Source of the DNA: Cadophora sp. MPI-SDFR-AT-0126
Lineage: Eukaryota > Ascomycota > Leotiomycetes > Helotiales > Ploettnerulaceae
NCBI GenBank assembly: GCA_020747065.1
Contig: JAGMVK010000010.1
Coordinates: forward strand, 434,001-498,000
Direction of reading: 5' to 3'
Length of the DNA: 64,000 nucleotides
Shown here: piece by piece, positions 1-9,600 of the stretch
How positions within the stretch are numbered: position 1 is the first letter of the stretch
Layout of the letters: each line of letters opens with the position of its first letter
Made by a program: the position numbers and the translations under genes
Notes under the pieces: generated by a model
What the model was told of the DNA's origin: nothing
Seen by the model: the letters and a program-made list of their open reading frames with translations, nothing else
Databases searched by the model: none

Positions 1-723
1 CACCTCTCCACCCTCGGCGCCACAACCCTCGCATTGGACGTAACGTCCCCAGATTCCACCATCGCCTCCGTCATATCCAGCGCCATCGCCCAGCACGGGC
101 ACATCGACATCCTCGTCAACAACGCCGGCGCTGTGCTCGAGGGCGCCGTGGAAGAGACGTCCGATGAGGAAGCCAAGGCGAATTTCAATGTGAATGTCTT
201 TGGCACGCTGGCTGTTACGCGCGCGGTGTTGCCGTATATGCGAGAGGCGCGGTCGGGCGTGATAGCTGGGCTAGGCAGCGTGGGCGGCTGGCATGGAAGT
301 GTAGGGTGCGGTGTGTATTGCGCGACGAAGTGGGCGCTGGCGGGGATATTCGACTCGTTGAAGCAAGAAGTCAAACATCTAGGGATCGAGGTGACGTTGA
401 TTGAGCCCGGGTATTTCAGGACGGATTTGCTGGCTGCTGGCAACAAGGTGGTTGCGCGGAGGGAGATTGAGGATTTGAGGGTCGTGATGGAGCCGTTGAG
501 GAGGGCGTTTGAGAAGTATAATGGGAATCAGCCGGGGGATCCGGTGAAGGGGAGTCAATTGATTGTGGAGGCGCTGACACATTCGGGACGTTGTGAGGGG
601 AGGACGCTGCCGTGGAGGTTGGGGATGGGGAGTGATTATGTGGAGACTGTGGAAGGGATTTTGGAGAAGGAGAAGAGGGAGTTGGAGGAGTGGAAGGAGT
701 TGAGTCTTAGTACAGACTTTTGA
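1..723 (+). CDS. Short-chain dehydrogenase/reductase (SDR), 5' end outside window
   Basis: This is the C-terminal part of a classical SDR, an NAD(P)-dependent oxidoreductase. The frame is open from base 1 and its first residues already read like the segment before the LDVT motif, so the Rossmann start (TGxxxGxG) lies upstream of the window. Visible motifs are LDVT near base 34, the NNAG motif at 118-129, and YxxxK (Tyr codon at 316, Lys 12 bases on) with a preceding serine in GLGSVGG. The tail continues for about 130 residues after the catalytic lysine, as in retinol-dehydrogenase-like or ketoreductase-like fungal SDRs. The stop is TGA at 721-723. The substrate cannot be told. The next gene downstream is unrelated (HET). 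Confidence 0.88.
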   Translation, partial: HLSTLGATTLALDVTSPDSTIASVISSAIAQHGHIDILVNNAGAVLEGAVEETSDEEAKANFNVNVFGTLAVTRAVLPYMREARSGVIAGLGSVGGWHGSVGCGVYCATKWALAGIFDSLKQEVKHLGIEVTLIEPGYFRTDLLAAGNKVVARREIEDLRVVMEPLRRAFEKYNGNQPGDPVKGSQLIVEALTHSGRCEGRTLPWRLGMGSDYVETVEGILEKEKRELEEWKELSLSTDF

Positions 724-1170
724 TTGCCTTGATGGGAACCTGGTGATTGGAAGAGAGAAGGGGGAATTGTTTTATTGCTTGTATGTCGAGAAGCTGAATC
801 ACTAAAGGATTGGTGATTTTCTGGGAGATCCTTGGTGTTTTCAGCAAACTTGCTATAAGTATCATTGATCAAACAATGCAGTCACTTGCAATATCGGCTT
901 CGCTCCTTTCGCTCGAAGACGGTTGTGAGCACAGGCCACCTCATTTAATTTTGGCACTCGTCCTATCTACATGCTCAGCCACATCTGGTCGTACCTCCGT
1001 AGGCATCAGTTGATTTTGAGAACGTTGAAACGCTACTGCGCCTCGCTAGAAGATTATAAGTTCATCCATAATTCTGTCAATTTCTTCTGGCTTTCTCGGT
1101 TTAACAAGTGCCTCGATCGCCGTTTGTCACTGGAACAAAAGTCCTTCACGAATACACCACCCTAACAACT
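724..1170. other. Intergenic region between SDR and HET gene
   Basis: About 450 bp with no gene seen. It should hold the 3' end of the SDR transcript and the promoter and leader of the HET gene. No repeat or clear TATA element was noticed. Confidence 0.5.
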
Positions 1171-2946
1171 ATGAGGCTCCTCAATACCAGGTCTCTCGAG
1201 CTCAGGAGTTTTGTTCCTCGTGAGATTCCCGACTATGTTATTCTGTCGCACCGATGGGGACCGGAGGAAGTGACGTTGAAAGATATCATCAGATTTCCCG
1301 TTTCTGCTGTGGAAAATCCAACCAGACAACTGAAGGGCTTCTTGAAGGTCGAAGGGGCTTGCAAATTGGCTGCCAACGATGGATATGATTGGATATGGAT
1401 TGACAGTTGTTGCATCGATAAAGAGAGCTCTGCGGATGTGGACAAATCGATCAATTCGATGTGGACCTACTACACAAGATCAAATATCTGCTATGTATAC
1501 ATGGCGGATGTTCCGGACTACGAAACCGGTTGGGGCGTAAAGTTTCGAGAAAGCGAGTGGTTTACTCGTGGCTGGACATTACAAGAATTGATTGCACCTG
1601 TTTATGTTGAGTTCTATGCTGCGGACTGGTCCCCAATCGGCACTAAGCTGGAACGACATGAGGAGATTGCAGCGATTACTACAATTCACAACGAACTTCT
1701 GGCTCAGAACCGGTCCATCGAGGCTTACGGCGCCGCAGAACGTTTTTCCTGGGCTGCTCATCGTCAGGTTACTCAGGAAGAGGACGAGGCCTATTCACTT
1801 CTAGGCCTCTTTCAAATCCATATGCCAATGCTTTATGGAGAAGGCCGAGGGAGGGCATTTGCGAGACTACAGGAAGCAATTTACCTCTCCGCATGCGACG
1901 ATTCAATCTTCCTATTCTGCTACAGTCCCCATATCGATAGTCAGCCTTTGCTCGCTGATTGTCCAACCCGCTTTTGCCAGAAAGCACAATGTGAGCCGTG
2001 TCAACGCCAGGGTGGCACGCTATGCTTCCCTTCCCAGGTCCCATACACTGTCGTTATGGCATCAGATTTCTGGACGACTCAAGCACATGAGCAGCTCTTT
2101 ACAACAGTCACGTCCTTCCGGAATGAGATATCAGTTCCACTTTATGTGGTGGAATATGCAGATATTTCAAGCAAATTGATATTCTTTGACGGCAACGAGG
2201 ACCGCAGTTGGGCATCACACGTGGCAGTCCTCAACTATACGACGCATTCTCACTCGAGGGGCGCCTTTTGTCTACTCTTGTATCGACCGTCAGACTCAAT
2301 AGTCCCGTGTTTCTATCGACTCTCGAACTTGCCGGCCATGCTACCAAATGTTGAAGAATTCACATCCAGGATACAGAAGACAAAGATACTCGTGCCTGGC
2401 CCAGTTCTCGGAGATAAAAACCCAAAAGTAGATACCACATTCAGTGTTTCTACAGATTCGTATTGTGTTCAAGGGTGGACCGCCAAATGTGTCGATACCC
2501 GCGAAGTGCTGCGGATTCAAGAATGCTCGGACGCCGAGTTCGAAAATACTGCATTCAAGGTCCAGACAGGTGAGAAGGAATGGAAGAACCATGCTGAAGT
2601 TTCATGTCGTGTTGCTAGTAGTCAGAACCCTGATGATCATCCTCAGATCTTGGTACAATTGGAAAAAATTGTCGAGATTTGTAAGTGGTCAATTAAAGAA
2701 GTCTTCGAGGTGGGATCTCGCAGACGACTAGACAAGCACCGCATCTTTCTTGCTAAGGCCCCTTCCGATCGATGTATGGTCTGTCTCCCTAATGGAGACA
2801 AGTTATCTATTGGGCTTCGCCCCTTAGCAGCTATTAATTCCTCTCCAGATGCCAGGTTCATCAGTCAAGAACGGTATCAAATATTCATTCGGCCTATGAA
2901 AGAGGGACACATGGGTCATGGGTTAGTTGATATGGACTTAACTTAG
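1171..2946 (+). CDS. HET domain protein (heterokaryon incompatibility)
   Basis: A single-exon gene of 591 aa. HET domains act in non-self recognition after hyphal fusion and can trigger cell death. The domain fills the N-terminal part: a canonical start (MRLLNT) is followed by YVILSHRWG (residues 22-30), WIWIDSCCIDK (75-84), SEWFTRGWTLQELIAP (about 128-143) and the late block with LLGLFQIHMPMLYGEG (209-224). This order is that of the subgroup often fused to NACHT or repeat domains, but here no such domain follows. The roughly 350-residue C-terminal part is not recognised and has several Cys residues. The frame is open upstream to 1108, but the ATG at 1171 matches the usual HET start. The HET call is firm; the biological role is inference. 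Confidence 0.9.
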   Translation: MRLLNTRSLELRSFVPREIPDYVILSHRWGPEEVTLKDIIRFPVSAVENPTRQLKGFLKVEGACKLAANDGYDWIWIDSCCIDKESSADVDKSINSMWTYYTRSNICYVYMADVPDYETGWGVKFRESEWFTRGWTLQELIAPVYVEFYAADWSPIGTKLERHEEIAAITTIHNELLAQNRSIEAYGAAERFSWAAHRQVTQEEDEAYSLLGLFQIHMPMLYGEGRGRAFARLQEAIYLSACDDSIFLFCYSPHIDSQPLLADCPTRFCQKAQCEPCQRQGGTLCFPSQVPYTVVMASDFWTTQAHEQLFTTVTSFRNEISVPLYVVEYADISSKLIFFDGNEDRSWASHVAVLNYTTHSHSRGAFCLLLYRPSDSIVPCFYRLSNLPAMLPNVEEFTSRIQKTKILVPGPVLGDKNPKVDTTFSVSTDSYCVQGWTAKCVDTREVLRIQECSDAEFENTAFKVQTGEKEWKNHAEVSCRVASSQNPDDHPQILVQLEKIVEICKWSIKEVFEVGSRRRLDKHRIFLAKAPSDRCMVCLPNGDKLSIGLRPLAAINSSPDARFISQERYQIFIRPMKEGHMGHGLVDMDLT

Positions 2947-3688
2947 TAATGATCATAGAAAAGCGCCTCTATGCGAAAGTAATTGACATAAACATTCAAT
3001 GACGAGATTGAAAGAAAAGCATTCCTACGATTTATGCTACGGCGTCAGCGCCAAAAATGGATGACTTGCTCTGTGCTCACAATTTCTTCTAGGTGAAAGT
3101 GTGCGAAGTCGATTTTGTAAGGGATTATACGTTAAATCAGAGGAATTTTAGATTCTCGTTGTTTTAATAATTAAATGATTGATTAGCTACGTCTTATACA
3201 CTTACCTTAGTTACGAAGTCGATTAAATGTTTACGTTGAGATTATTTACTTCTTAGTAAATCTATAATTCTTATACCTTGTTAAGTCTTCTTCTTCTTTA
3301 TTCTACGAATAAATTAACGTAAAATGAACTTAAAAAAGATTATACATTTATACTATTTTCTTTAATGGTAAACCGCGCTTTACGTATTGAAGCTATAATA
3401 CTTTTACTTTCCTATGATATTTACTTTCTCTAACTATAAGCGAACCCCGTGCCACAGAAGTTGAATCGACTAATATACTCTCAAATCTCTTGCTCAGCCT
3501 GTCATGAAAGTCAGTCGCCATCTTCTATAATTAAAGGAGAATATTCATTGGAGAAATAACTCACAAGAAGCAAACTGGCTTAATTCACTGCGTGGAAAAC
3601 TGTTTCTGCATTTACAGCTTCTTCACCCTTACATTCAGAGCTCCTAGAACATTGGTCCCTCCTCCTCTTCTCACATGTACCCGTCAAT
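2947..3688. repeat. Intergenic region with AT-rich, RIP-like island (about 3100-3460)
   Basis: No coding potential. From about 3110 to 3460 the sequence becomes strikingly AT-rich with many TTA/TAA/TACG words and stop codons in all frames, then returns abruptly to normal composition. This is the look of an old repeat decayed by repeat-induced point mutation, or of an AT-rich spacer. No terminal repeats or residual transposase reading frame could be recognised, so the source is unknown. Confidence 0.45.
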
Positions 3689-6087
3689 TCAACTCTCTCT
3701 AGAACTTCGTGAGCCCCTCGTCTCATCCCTCGTCCCCGTCCTCCAAAAGCTGAAAGCCCTCCTCCAATTCCCAGGCTTCTTCACCACGCTAGTCCTCCTA
3801 TCCATCAGCGCCTTCCAGTCCTTCGGATCAATTTTCCTCTCCTCCCTCCTAAAACTCCAACCACCCTCATCCATATCCCTAAATTTCAACAGCGTCGTCT
3901 TTGTCGGTTTCGGCACCGGCAGAATCCCATGGTTCTCTTCGTCAAACAACTCGCTTAGCTCTCGCTCTCTGGTAGCGCCGAGAATAGCGGAGAAATTCCG
4001 ATCGTGAGCGGATCCGTTGGAGAGGTAAGCTATTATTCCAAGTATATTGGCGAGGAGGGTTGTGAGGATTGCGAGGCCGTAGGCGAGGAAGAGACTTTTG
4101 GATTTGTAGGTGTAGACGTTGAGGGTAGTTGTGCGGAGTACGGTTGTGTTGATTTTCGGCCTGCATGTTGTTAGCAGCTGGCGCAAAATCCACAACCATG
4201 CTCATCACGCGTCGAAGAATGGTATCCATGGACCGAGGGAGAACTTACGAGAGAAGATTGCTGCTCATCAAGCTGATCGTAACGTTGAAAGACAATTCCT
4301 CAATCAGCGCATTCAGTGTCTTGTTCTTCGCCAGATCTTTATCTTCTCTCCGTTGATCACTCATACTCTTATTGGCAGTGGTAGAATTCTGACGATACAG
4401 AGCATCATTGTAATCAAAAAATGGGTCGAGATCAACGCTGCCGAGAAGACTGTTGTGCTCAATAGGAGTAGCGATAGAGCTAAATTTCCGATGGGTTGCA
4501 TTATCGATCCAAAAACCCATAGAACCAACAAGCTGGTCTGTCAGGACCCACATAAAGGCCGTGTAAGAGTGAGCTGCGTAATTGGTCGGCGTATAAGGAT
4601 TATCCACGGGATATTCGATCTCATTCAAGATGTCGAGTTCCGTGTTTTTCTGGATGGTCTGGTTACCAGCTTGAAAGACGAAATTGACATCATAAGAGGC
4701 ATTGAACAAACGGCACACTGTATGATGGACAGCAGTGCTTCGATTTCCAGAAGTATCCCAGACATATCTTTGATAAGTTGTCCACAGCTGGTTGGATGAA
4801 GTGTTCGCAGGTCGTTGCATCCTGATATCCGAGATCTCGTTCACCGTTGCAATGTCCGTGACTTCGCCACCATTGATGATATACTCATTCGGAACAAAGC
4901 CGAAATATGCCGAAGTCTGTTCCGAGAAGTTGTCCCTTGAATGTGACATTTTCAGCCTCAGAAGACGATCGATGATTCCTGCTTCCGTGCTGTTCGCTTC
5001 CTCGCACTTGACAGAGGGACCGAAGAATTGGAGAGAATACGATGAATTGGTGAATGGTGGGTAGATGGACTGTATTTGACCTGTTGTCGCGGTGGCTGAA
5101 GATAGCCGAGAAATGATGGTTCGTGGACCGACAAAGAAGTTGTTCGTATCGTTGAGCCCTTCAACGGTATCAGGGAGGAGCGGAGCCGAATATTCAAACC
5201 GTGAATATTGTCCCGTGTCATTCGTCGATATGAGAAGTCGGGGAACTTCTGCAGAAATGTTTACGGCCTGTGTACCAGGAACTACTCCAAGTGTTGCGGG
5301 CGTGATGAGGGACGGAAGTTGGAGACACCTAGGAATTGTAAGGCTTGGCCGGCCAGAGGCAACATCCTTCTGCCACACTTACCATGCAAGCAGAGCAAGA
5401 AGTGAACCCAGCTTGATCTTCCACCACATCTCAGGGTTGAACATGGATATCAATTGTGTATCAGCAGAGAATGCTGAGTCCAAACACTGCACGGAAACTG
5501 TGGTTGCTCTCAGAGTCTTCCAGAGCCATTGTGAATACGCGAATCCGACAGAGCCGACAAGGCTGACCTGTGTGACAAAGGCGAATGTCGTACCGTATCT
5601 GTCACAAGGGGCTCGGTTAGCACGTCACGCAGTCAACAAGCAGCATGAACTCTAGTAAAGTTGTGTTGATTCTGTGAGGAGTGATGACCGACCTCAACTT
5701 TCTCTGCTGTTCGTCCTCATCCCCCACAAGATCTCCTTTCAACGAAGTGTAGTACAAGTGGTGGCCCAAAGCTACAAAAACTCCGAGAAAGAAACATGCT
5801 ATCATGCTAGCTGGAGAGCGCCAGTAGATGTTTTTGTTCGCGGTTTCAGAGGATCTTGGATGAGTAACCACTCGCTCTTTCGTTGTCGCATTTCGATGCC
5901 GAGTTTCTTGCTGAGCAGAAGGATCAAACACCACCGACTTAGTGCTTTGAACGGAAGCTAACCGAGGTCTTCCCTCAGTATCACTCGCTGGTATTTGTGG
6001 TGTGAGGAGCGGTGATGATCCTGGGGAAAGAGTAACTTCCCGTGCCAAAGGACCTAGGAGGTCTTTGGTCGCGGTTTCTGAAGACAT
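3689..6087 (-). CDS. Four-TM membrane protein with glycosylated outer domain (uncharacterised fungal family)
   Basis: Four exons on the minus strand: 5693-6087, 5383-5598, 4249-5328 and 3689-4160 (2163 nt, 720 aa, frame closes). Splice sites are good: donors GTAAGT at introns 2 and 3, acceptors CAG/TAG. The intron 1 donor GTCGGT is weaker but is the only one that keeps frame. Predicted hydrophobic segments lie in exon 1 (SMIACFFLGVFVALG), twice in exon 2 and its junction with exon 3 (FAFVTQVSLVGSVGF; LGSLLALLAW), and in exon 4 (LAYGLAILTTLLANILG). The long middle part (exon 3) carries about 15 N-x-S/T sequons, so it should face the outside. The cytosolic tail is basic. It resembles a widespread family in filamentous ascomycetes with no assigned function (sometimes misleadingly labelled deformylase-like). 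No enzymatic motif is seen. Confidence 0.82.
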
Positions 6088-7803
6088 GATTTATCGAGGG
6101 GTTGAGGGACGCCATTGTTAAGGATAACTTGCTAAAGGCATTCGGCTTCACTCAGATATAAGTACTCACATATGCCAAAGTCGCGAGGCTGAGCGCATCC
6201 GACTTGCTGTGACTCGTTCGAGAGCACGATGCATCATCCGACCCTGCGATTGGAGGAGATTGGCAGGAAAGAACACCCTCAAAGGAAAATCAATACACAC
6301 ACTCAAGGCTCTTGACGAGTTGTAGCCTGGTGAGAATGTGGAAGGCTGCCCCCAAAGAGGTGATGTTGAGCGATTTCTTGTAAGGAAGCGATACACATTC
6401 TGGTGCCAACCAGTCGGAAGGCATCAGTAGTCCCAATCTCAACGGTCCTGCATATTCAGCCACCGCCACATTAATATCAAAAGGACCGCAAGCAAGTCAT
6501 GGGCAAAGGGCACGCGAGGAAACAAACTCCTTGATTGCAGTTGAACTAAGGTTCATGATACGCCATAGTAGACCGTTCACGGCTCTAGAGCAGTCTTCTC
6601 ACTCCCGTGCAGCACCGGTTGGGGGAATATGGAAGAGCGGTTACTCCCGAAGTGACTCAGGAATGAGCAACAGCACGAAATGACGGCCAACAAGACTCAT
6701 CAATATGAAAGTAAATGACAAGAGTGAAGGTGGGAAGCAGCATGGAGGAAAGCAATAATATGAACAGGCTAGGTCACCGATGTACGGGATGGGAATGAGA
6801 GCGACTGAGTATGGCAAAGTGAGAAGGACAAGGATGAGTTGAACCGCGCCACCACCACATCGCTAACGAGGCTGTCGACAGCTCTTCAATCCGGTTTTCT
6901 GTTATCTTGCTGACCGAGTCCTGCAGGATTGCAAGGGCCGAACGAGGTGATTGATAGTTGATGATTGATGATCGATATTGGATGTTGGGAAGGAGAGTAG
7001 TGGATGGAGTTTTGAACTGGCCAACCCGATTTACTCTGTCTTGGCGAAGCGAAATCTAACCTCTCCTCTCCTCTCCCCTTCCCTTTCCTCCTATCGTTCT
7101 TTCCCATCTCCTGCATGAGGAGGCTCTGAGAGAAAGATTGACCCTCGATCGCTTCTGGCAGGGCAGCCGATTGGAAAGTGATCCGAACAGTGAGTGTACT
7201 TACTAAGAACGGTCTGCTAATTTTCCTAGGGGTTGGAATCTGTCGAAGCCATGCGAGATGATGATGCAGATCAATCCATCTACCCCTCCCTCTCTATCGC
7301 GTCGCCTTTCATCCCCCTCACTCACCTCACACTCTCGTACTCACAGCGCCAGAGCCTCACATACCATCATCTAGAACCGATCGATGAACAAACAGAACCC
7401 TTTCTCCACCACCGGAAAATTACTCATCCCCCAAAACACAATCTTCACCAATCAATCCGCTGACAAACAGCATCGTACCGGATTACATCGCATCGAATCC
7501 ACATTCTCACTACCGATAGTCTCCTCCGTCCCGATGTATTTTCCTTTCCCTTCTCTTCTCCCACCACAGGGGGTGTCAGCCCACAACCCCACACCTCCCC
7601 TCCCCTCCGTCCCTCTCCGCAGCCTCATCGAAACCGACCACCTGCACAAAATACACCCACATCACATAACCCACCTGCCCTGCTTAAAACATCAGACGGT
7701 CCAATTTTTTTCTTCTTCTGTTTTTTTGTTGCAAATCGCACGCGCCCCACCTGATTCTCCACTTGCGAATGCTTACCATTGACTCACTTCACTTTCACTT
7801 GCA

Positions 7804-7822
7804 TGTGGATGTGGATGTGGAT
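7804..7822. repeat. GTGGAT hexamer microsatellite
   Basis: About three copies of the hexamer GTGGAT in tandem, leading into a GTG-rich, T/G-biased stretch to about 7920. Non-coding. Confidence 0.7.
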
Positions 7823-8041
7823 GCCCTTCTTCGACTTACTTGCTTTTAAACGTGGTGCAGTGTGGCGTGATGTAGTGTGGTGCAGTTAATGTACTGTATG
7901 GTGCGGTTAAGCGTTGTGGGGAAGTAGGTGAACTTTACTTAAAGTTACCTTGAGATAAAGAGAGGAGAAGCAGAAAGAGGGGATGTGAGAGTTAGAGGTG
8001 GAGGAAGAGATAAAAGCCAAGACGGGAAAGCCAAATGGATC

Positions 8042-8071
8042 TTTGATTTTGATTTTAATTTTGATTTTGAC
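8042..8071. repeat. TTTGAT/TTTAAT hexamer microsatellite
   Basis: About five tandem copies of a TTTGAT-like hexamer, one with a G-to-A change. It lies in the gene-poor region and is non-coding. Confidence 0.7.
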
Positions 8072-9042
8072 TTGTGATTTGTATGGAGAAAGCGGAATAG
8101 AACAGTAGAGCGAAAGAGACCCATTTGAGAGGCGGAGTCTAGCGTCACAAGCCTTCTGAGCGTTGCGGGGAGATGGCTGCCGAGGTCCCTTTGAAGGGAA
8201 GCTTGCTGCAGGGAGCTAAAGTCCAGTACGGTACTGTACATACGGATCGTCGTAGGGAAAAGAGGAACATGTGTAGTGTACATAGGCGGGTATTTACCCC
8301 GCAAAATTCAAAGTTGGCTGGTATTAGTCGGTACTGCTGTATGGTATCGGTACCTTGAGATAAGACAGACTAGCCTTTGAGCTTGATAAGGAACAGGTGG
8401 GCTGATCAGCTGATAGTGTGAGGATTTGCAGGAGGGGAACCTGCATATCCAGGATCAGGTAGGTCGGTCGGTCGGTACTGAATGGTAGGCAGGTGCCTTC
8501 GTAAATTCCTAGGTAAGGCTCCGGAGAACATGTAGGGGAGTTGGGGAGGGGAAGATGAAGGTCAGAGGTGACTATTCAGATAGAAAACCTGGCCACTGTA
8601 AAGTTAGTGGTTAGCAGTCTCATGTCAACAAGTTCGTCTGTCCCCGGATCTTCACCTAGGTACAAGCGATCGATTCGCCCCCTCGTGGCTGCCACGAGGA
8701 TCTCTTGCCCCTCTGCCATTCATGCATGCAGCATTAGGTAGAGCATTTCCAAGATCTCATACCAGCTGATCACAGCACTTCACCTCAACCCCTCACCATC
8801 CATCAACCACCACCTCATCCACACTCCCCACTTCAAAGCGGGCCATCTTCATTCCCCCAACATTTGTTGCAAATCGCAAGAAAGTGGAGCAAACCCAATC
8901 CTACCCACCGCGGATCAAGTCCTCCAGGTCAGCAGATGAAGATATATGGAGACGTCCCTTGTCCCCCACACCCTCCTCATCCTTAAGCATAAACCTTACC
9001 CATCCAAGCGGGGTCGATTTCTTCCCAGATGGGAGACCGTCG

Positions 9043-9060
9043 TTGAGCTAGCTAGCTCAA
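9043..9060. repeat. 18-bp perfect palindrome
   Basis: The 18 bases are identical to their reverse complement, with a (GCTA)-based core and TTGA/TCAA ends. It could be a dimer-binding site or chance. No gene lies within several kilobases. Confidence 0.7.
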
Positions 9061-9600
9061 CACCCTAGCTCTGTCCTATCTATGCTTCCGTTCGTTCAGG
9101 ACCAGACCCCAGAGCTGTCCAAGGTCCAGGAGTGCACATCACCTTCCATAAAGGATTATCAACGACCTAGACAAAGATACGAAAGGACTTTTGTTGCATG
9201 TAGCAAATAAATTTCCGATGCGAATCTTGACCCAGAATCGAGGTTTTGGGACCACTAGGTCAAGGATTAGTATGCTTGTACCGCGATATGAAGGAGTAGT
9301 GTGGGCTGGGGGATGGTCTGGCTGTGGACCTGATTTAAATAGAGTAAATGAGGCTGATGGAAAATTTCCCAGGAGCCCGCAAAGAAATACAGGTTGCTGC
9401 AGCTCTATCATTCTCTCCTTGGAGACTCGAAAAACAAATAATCTGGGCAAGCGGAATGTGACCCAAACAAAAGAGAATGGCGAGCAGGAGCAAGGAAAGT
9501 CGACGCACTTATCTTGCTGTAGGTATTTGTTGCATTCCACGGCTCCTTGACAAATATGCCTGCCTCTCGGCCCCCTCCGAGAACTCACCCTGTTCAGGAA

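Larger units (their letters stand above)
6088..9600. other. Gene desert, part 1 (no gene recognised)
   Basis: No convincing coding region on either strand. Open frames here are short and low in complexity. Contents noted: a CT-rich stretch at about 7062-7110, a GTGGAT hexamer repeat at about 7804-7822 followed by a GTG-rich stretch to 7920, a TTTGAT-type hexamer repeat at 8042-8071, GGTC repeats at 8462-8476, and an 18-bp perfect palindrome at 9043-9060. The first few hundred bases must contain the promoter of the minus-strand membrane protein gene ending at 6087. Confidence 0.5.

Noticed and set aside
9139..9588. 149-codon open frame on minus
   Set aside because: Mirror of another frame on plus over the same bases, with no motif in either.
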